From contig CALCJH010000124.1 of assembly GCA_937967775.1 (NCBI GenBank), forward strand, positions 1-9,344: a stretch of 9,344 bases of DNA. Direction: 5' to 3'. The notes under the pieces were generated by a model that was not told where the DNA came from, did not search any database, and was given only the letters and a program-made list of their open reading frames with translations. The first letter of the stretch is position 1; each line of letters begins with the position of its first letter. Position numbers and translations under genes: made by a program. Source of the DNA: an uncultured bacterium (lineage in GTDB: Bacteria; Armatimonadota; UBA5829; DSUL01). Of this stretch, positions 6,500-9,344 are shown one piece after another.

Positions 6500-7332
6500 C
6501 CACGCTGGCCCGGCTGAGCGGCGAACATTCGTGGGGCCGACTGGTTGCGATCGGGCTTGCTGTGGGTCTGCTGGCCGGCCTGATGGGCGTAGGCGGCGGG
6601 GTGCTGATGGTCCCGGCGATGGTTTATCTGCTGGGGTACTCTCAGCACGAGGCGCACGGCACGTCGTTGACCATCATGGTGCTTCTGGCCGCGGTTGCCG
6701 CAGCGTCCTACGGTATTCTGGGGTCCGTGAACTGGCTGGTGGCCGCCACGCTCATCCCGGGCGGGATGCTTGGAGCGGTCGCCGGAGCTCGTGCCTCCCG
6801 TCATCTGCCCGCTCTGCGGCTCAAGGCGATATTCTCCGTGTTCGTGCTGGCCACAGGGATCCGGATGATCGTGAGCGGCAACGGCGCACCGGGCGCCGCT
6901 CTTCTGGACGGGGCAGGAGCCGCTTTTGCCGGGCTGGGAACCGGGCTTCTGAGCGGCTTTCTGGCAGGGCTGCTGGGGATCGGAGGAGGTATCGTAATGA
7001 TCCCCGTTATGGTGCTTCTGCTGGGCATCACACAGCAGACCGCCCAGGGCACGTCGCTGGTTGCCATCGTTCCCACAGCCCTCTCCGGCGCCCGCACCCA
7101 TTACCGGCTGGGACACGTGGATCTCGGCGGGGCAGCCGGACTTGCGCTGGGAGGCATTCCGGGCAGCATCGCCGGAAGCCGGATTGCAAACGCACTAAAT
7201 GCCGGCACGCTTCGGGGCGTGTTCGGCGGATTCTTGCTGGTGATGTCTGTGATGATGCTGCTTCAAACAAAGTGGGCTTTCAGGAAAAAGCCGGCGGAAA
7301 CGCCCGCAGGAGAAGAGGAGCTGGTTCTGTAA
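6496..7332 (+). CDS. TauE/SafE (TSUP) family membrane permease
   Basis: This is a 278-aa inner-membrane transporter of the TSUP family, whose members move sulfite, sulfonates, sulfoacetate or small carboxylates. It is almost entirely hydrophobic, with about eight membrane segments. It shows the family's internal duplication: GLLAGLMGVGGG (24-35) with a following HGTSL motif (54-58), and GFLAGLLGIGGG (154-165) with QGTSL (184-188). A short charged cytoplasmic tail ends the protein. The GTG start is nested in the UroD-like gene's stop (GTGA, 6496-6499), with GGAAGAG (6481-6487) as ribosome binding site, so translational coupling is likely. Substrate cannot be assigned from sequence. No sulfur-metabolism gene is adjacent other than the possible methyltransferase-like partner. 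Confidence 0.92.
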   Translation: MTTLARLSGEHSWGRLVAIGLAVGLLAGLMGVGGGVLMVPAMVYLLGYSQHEAHGTSLTIMVLLAAVAAASYGILGSVNWLVAATLIPGGMLGAVAGARASRHLPALRLKAIFSVFVLATGIRMIVSGNGAPGAALLDGAGAAFAGLGTGLLSGFLAGLLGIGGGIVMIPVMVLLLGITQQTAQGTSLVAIVPTALSGARTHYRLGHVDLGGAAGLALGGIPGSIAGSRIANALNAGTLRGVFGGFLLVMSVMMLLQTKWAFRKKPAETPAGEEELVL

Positions 7333-7418
7333 GATAGTTTTGTTCTTCGGCCCGCCGCAGAAGCAACGACGGCGTGGCCAGCTTCCCGTCCCGGGGCGCG
7401 GCGAAGCGCGGTGGAGGA

Positions 7419-7425
7419 AAGGAAG
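7419..7425 (+). promoter_or_regulatory. Ribosome binding site (AAGGAAG) of the DUF3352-like gene
   Basis: AAGGAAG ends seven bases before the ATG at 7433, and a second purine block (GGAGG, 7413-7417) sits just upstream. This supports the 7433 start, which also gives a complete signal peptide. Confidence 0.6.
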
Positions 7426-7432
7426 TGACGGA

Positions 7433-9344
7433 ATGATCAGCTTTGTCCGGATCCGCTGGATGGTTGCGCTGATCTGCGCGGCGGCAAGCATCGCCCTGCC
7501 CGCCGGAGCCGCGGAGAACGCGGATGGCCTGCTGCAGCTTGTCCCGAAAGACTGGCCGGTGCTCATCCGCGTAGACGCCAGTGACAACACCGCCAGCGGA
7601 GCCTATCTGAAGAGGCAGCAGAGCGGGCAGGACGCGGCCCGCATCGCCGAGTGGAACTCCGCATTCAATACAGGCATCGCGCGTCTGATGGCCGCCCTGG
7701 GTCTGGACGTGGACCCGGACGGAAAGCTGCTGGGCTGGGTGGGCGAACGAGCCGTGATGGCAATGGATCCTCGTGAGCTGCTGAACGCTCCGTCGGCCGC
7801 AGGAGAGGCGACGCCCGTCCCGGGAATGCTGCTGGCGCTCGAATGCCGGGACCGTCAGAAGGCGGAGCGCGAGCTGCTGGAGCTGGTGGGTTCGGTCATC
7901 CGCGACAGCGACCCTTCCGTTCGAGAGATCGGCGGTGCGACGGTTTTTGTCTGGAGGATGCAGGCCGGCGAGCAGATACTGCGCCCCGCCTACGCCGTGG
8001 GGGATGGCGTCGTGCTGATGGCGGACAGCGAGGATCGCCTCCGTGAGGTTCTGGAATCAGCTCAAGAGGGGCCGTCGCCCGCACTGCTTGAAAAACTGGC
8101 GCTGCACCGGGACGATCTGGTGGCCTTCGCGGTGGACCTGAGCCCTGTAATGCGGAAGCTGATGCCTCAGCAGGAAGCCGGCGGGGAGCAGGATTTCCTG
8201 GCGGCGATGTTCGGGATGATGGCCATGCGCGCCGGAGTCCACGGGGGACTCAGCGTATCTGACGAAGGAATGGTGATGAACGTTCAGGGCGACATTCCTC
8301 CTGTGCTGATGGGAATGCTCGGCCCGATGATGGGCGGCGCGCCATCCTCGAAAGACATAGCAACCCTGCTGCCCGCCAATACCCTGGCGATGGTCAGCAC
8401 CGGCTCACCCGGCCTCCTGAAACCGATGATGGAACGCCTGACCGGGGAGATTCTGCAGGAAGGGGGGCCGGACGATGTCCGTGCGGCCGTGCAGATGCTC
8501 TCGCTGATGGAAGAGGGATCGGCCGGGCTCGCGCTGACAGGCATCATCCCCCGTCCGAACTACGTGCTGATCTGCGATGCCGGAGACCCCGCCGCGGCGT
8601 CTGCAATGCTGACGAAGTTCCGGGAATCCCTGCCCGGTGCCGGGATGCGCGCCGCCCGGGAACCGCAGGCGCTGCGCGGCGAGACCTATCGCATCTCGCA
8701 CGCAGAGGACGGGCGGACGGCCGGCTTTGCAGGTTTGCGGGAAAGCGCTGTGTTCTTTGCTTCCGACTGGCGCAGCGCGCAGAAGCTCGCGGCGGTGACA
8801 CCGGCCACGTGTCTGGCGGCGAAACCGTCCTATGCCGACTTGCGCACGCTTCTAGGCGGCCCGCGGATGGCGGATGTCTGGGTGAGCCTGGATGCCGTCA
8901 GCGCGCTCGGGTGGCTCTATGACAGCCTGGGAATGTCCGAACTGGCAGCCATCCGGATGATGACGGACGCCCTGAAAGCGACGCGGGGCATAGGTATGTC
9001 CGCCGGGCTCGCCGAGGGAGGGGCGGAAATGCGGATGGCCCTGCGCACGAAGGTGGGTCCGCAGGCTCCTGGACTGTCGGCATATATGGGAGCGCTGATG
9101 GGAGCTCTGACGGCAGGGATCGTCGGACTCTCCGAGACGGCCGACACCGGCGGCGAGGAACAGACCGGCTTCGATGCCGCCCAGGACAGTCTGGAGTGCT
9201 TGACGGAGCTTGCCGCGGCGCTGAAATCCTATGCGCAGGAACATGATGGACATCTGCCGGATGCAGCCGGCTGGAAGGACGCCCTTCAGCCGTATGTGGA
9301 CACTCCGATGACCTTCGTCAGCGGCTTCGAAGGGTTCGTTTTCT
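7433..9344 (+). CDS. Secreted DUF3352-like protein, 3' end outside window (partial)
   Basis: The frame stays open from the ATG at 7433 to the last base (637 codons), so the C-terminus is missing. A Sec signal peptide is clear: basic start, hydrophobic core to about residue 22, and a PAGA/A cleavage region near residues 26-27. The mature start (LLQLVPKDWPVLIRVDAS) resembles the opening of DUF3352 proteins, exported proteins of unknown function, and the repeated strand-helix units agree; the assignment is moderate. Residues 240-300 are Met-rich, with 12 Met in 61 positions. After a Gly/Glu linker, residues 587-637 change character: a CLTELAAALKSYAQEHDG helix followed by LPDAAGWKDALQPYV. This matches the look of type II pseudopilin-like proteins (an LKQ-helix, DG, LP and PYV pattern) seen in Planctomycetes and Armatimonadota. 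It begins 100 bases after the permease gene and may have its own promoter, though none is obvious. Confidence 0.85.
   Translation, partial: MISFVRIRWMVALICAAASIALPAGAAENADGLLQLVPKDWPVLIRVDASDNTASGAYLKRQQSGQDAARIAEWNSAFNTGIARLMAALGLDVDPDGKLLGWVGERAVMAMDPRELLNAPSAAGEATPVPGMLLALECRDRQKAERELLELVGSVIRDSDPSVREIGGATVFVWRMQAGEQILRPAYAVGDGVVLMADSEDRLREVLESAQEGPSPALLEKLALHRDDLVAFAVDLSPVMRKLMPQQEAGGEQDFLAAMFGMMAMRAGVHGGLSVSDEGMVMNVQGDIPPVLMGMLGPMMGGAPSSKDIATLLPANTLAMVSTGSPGLLKPMMERLTGEILQEGGPDDVRAAVQMLSLMEEGSAGLALTGIIPRPNYVLICDAGDPAAASAMLTKFRESLPGAGMRAAREPQALRGETYRISHAEDGRTAGFAGLRESAVFFASDWRSAQKLAAVTPATCLAAKPSYADLRTLLGGPRMADVWVSLDAVSALGWLYDSLGMSELAAIRMMTDALKATRGIGMSAGLAEGGAEMRMALRTKVGPQAPGLSAYMGALMGALTAGIVGLSETADTGGEEQTGFDAAQDSLECLTELAAALKSYAQEHDGHLPDAAGWKDALQPYVDTPMTFVSGFEGFVF

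Noticed and set aside
7333..7432. Possible terminator or promoter in the gap after the permease gene
   Set aside because: The T-rich stretch (7337-7345) comes before, not after, a weak four-plus-three-pair stem, and no paired -35/-10 boxes were found.

Overview
The window is a GC-rich, gene-dense bacterial chromosome segment with no rRNA, tRNA, CRISPR or transposon signal. The mix of genes (a uroporphyrinogen-decarboxylase-like protein of the H-F-D-G-N type, a DUF3352-like exported protein with a pilin-like tail, and YPGA-domain lipoproteins) reminds me of Armatimonadota or a similar environmental phylum. That placement is an impression from family style, not a phylogenetic result. Four of the eight genes appear to start with TTG and one with GTG.

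Layout. Positions 1-247 are non-coding as far as I can see. They hold a short heptamer repeat, a strong 45-nt stem-loop (80-124) and a possible -10 box. Positions 248-4082 form a tight four-gene plus-strand operon with gaps of 4, 3 and 6 bases: two lipoproteins built from a repeated 'YPGA' domain, a soluble GAF-GAF histidine kinase with an atypical phosphoacceptor box, and a stand-alone receiver protein. A minus-strand gene (4118-5227) encodes a site-2 protease-like M50 membrane metalloprotease with two C-terminal CBS domains, and it converges on the operon. A 183-bp divergent spacer (5228-5410) with a perfect 16-bp palindrome separates it from a second plus-strand pair. That pair is a UroD/methyltransferase-fold protein overlapping a TauE/SafE (TSUP) anion permease by a GTGA start-stop junction (5411-7332). 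After a 100-bp gap, a secreted DUF3352-like protein starts at 7433 and runs off the window end without a stop.

How the genes may work together. The kinase and receiver are a clear two-component pair. The two lipoproteins share their transcript and are probably cell-envelope partners or targets of the same signalling unit; this lipoprotein-kinase-receiver cassette is the best candidate for an undescribed system here. The UroD-like enzyme and TSUP permease are probably co-translated, which suggests one makes or uses a small compound (possibly a sulfur- or carboxylate-containing anion) that the other transports. This is inference; the sequence does not identify the substrate.
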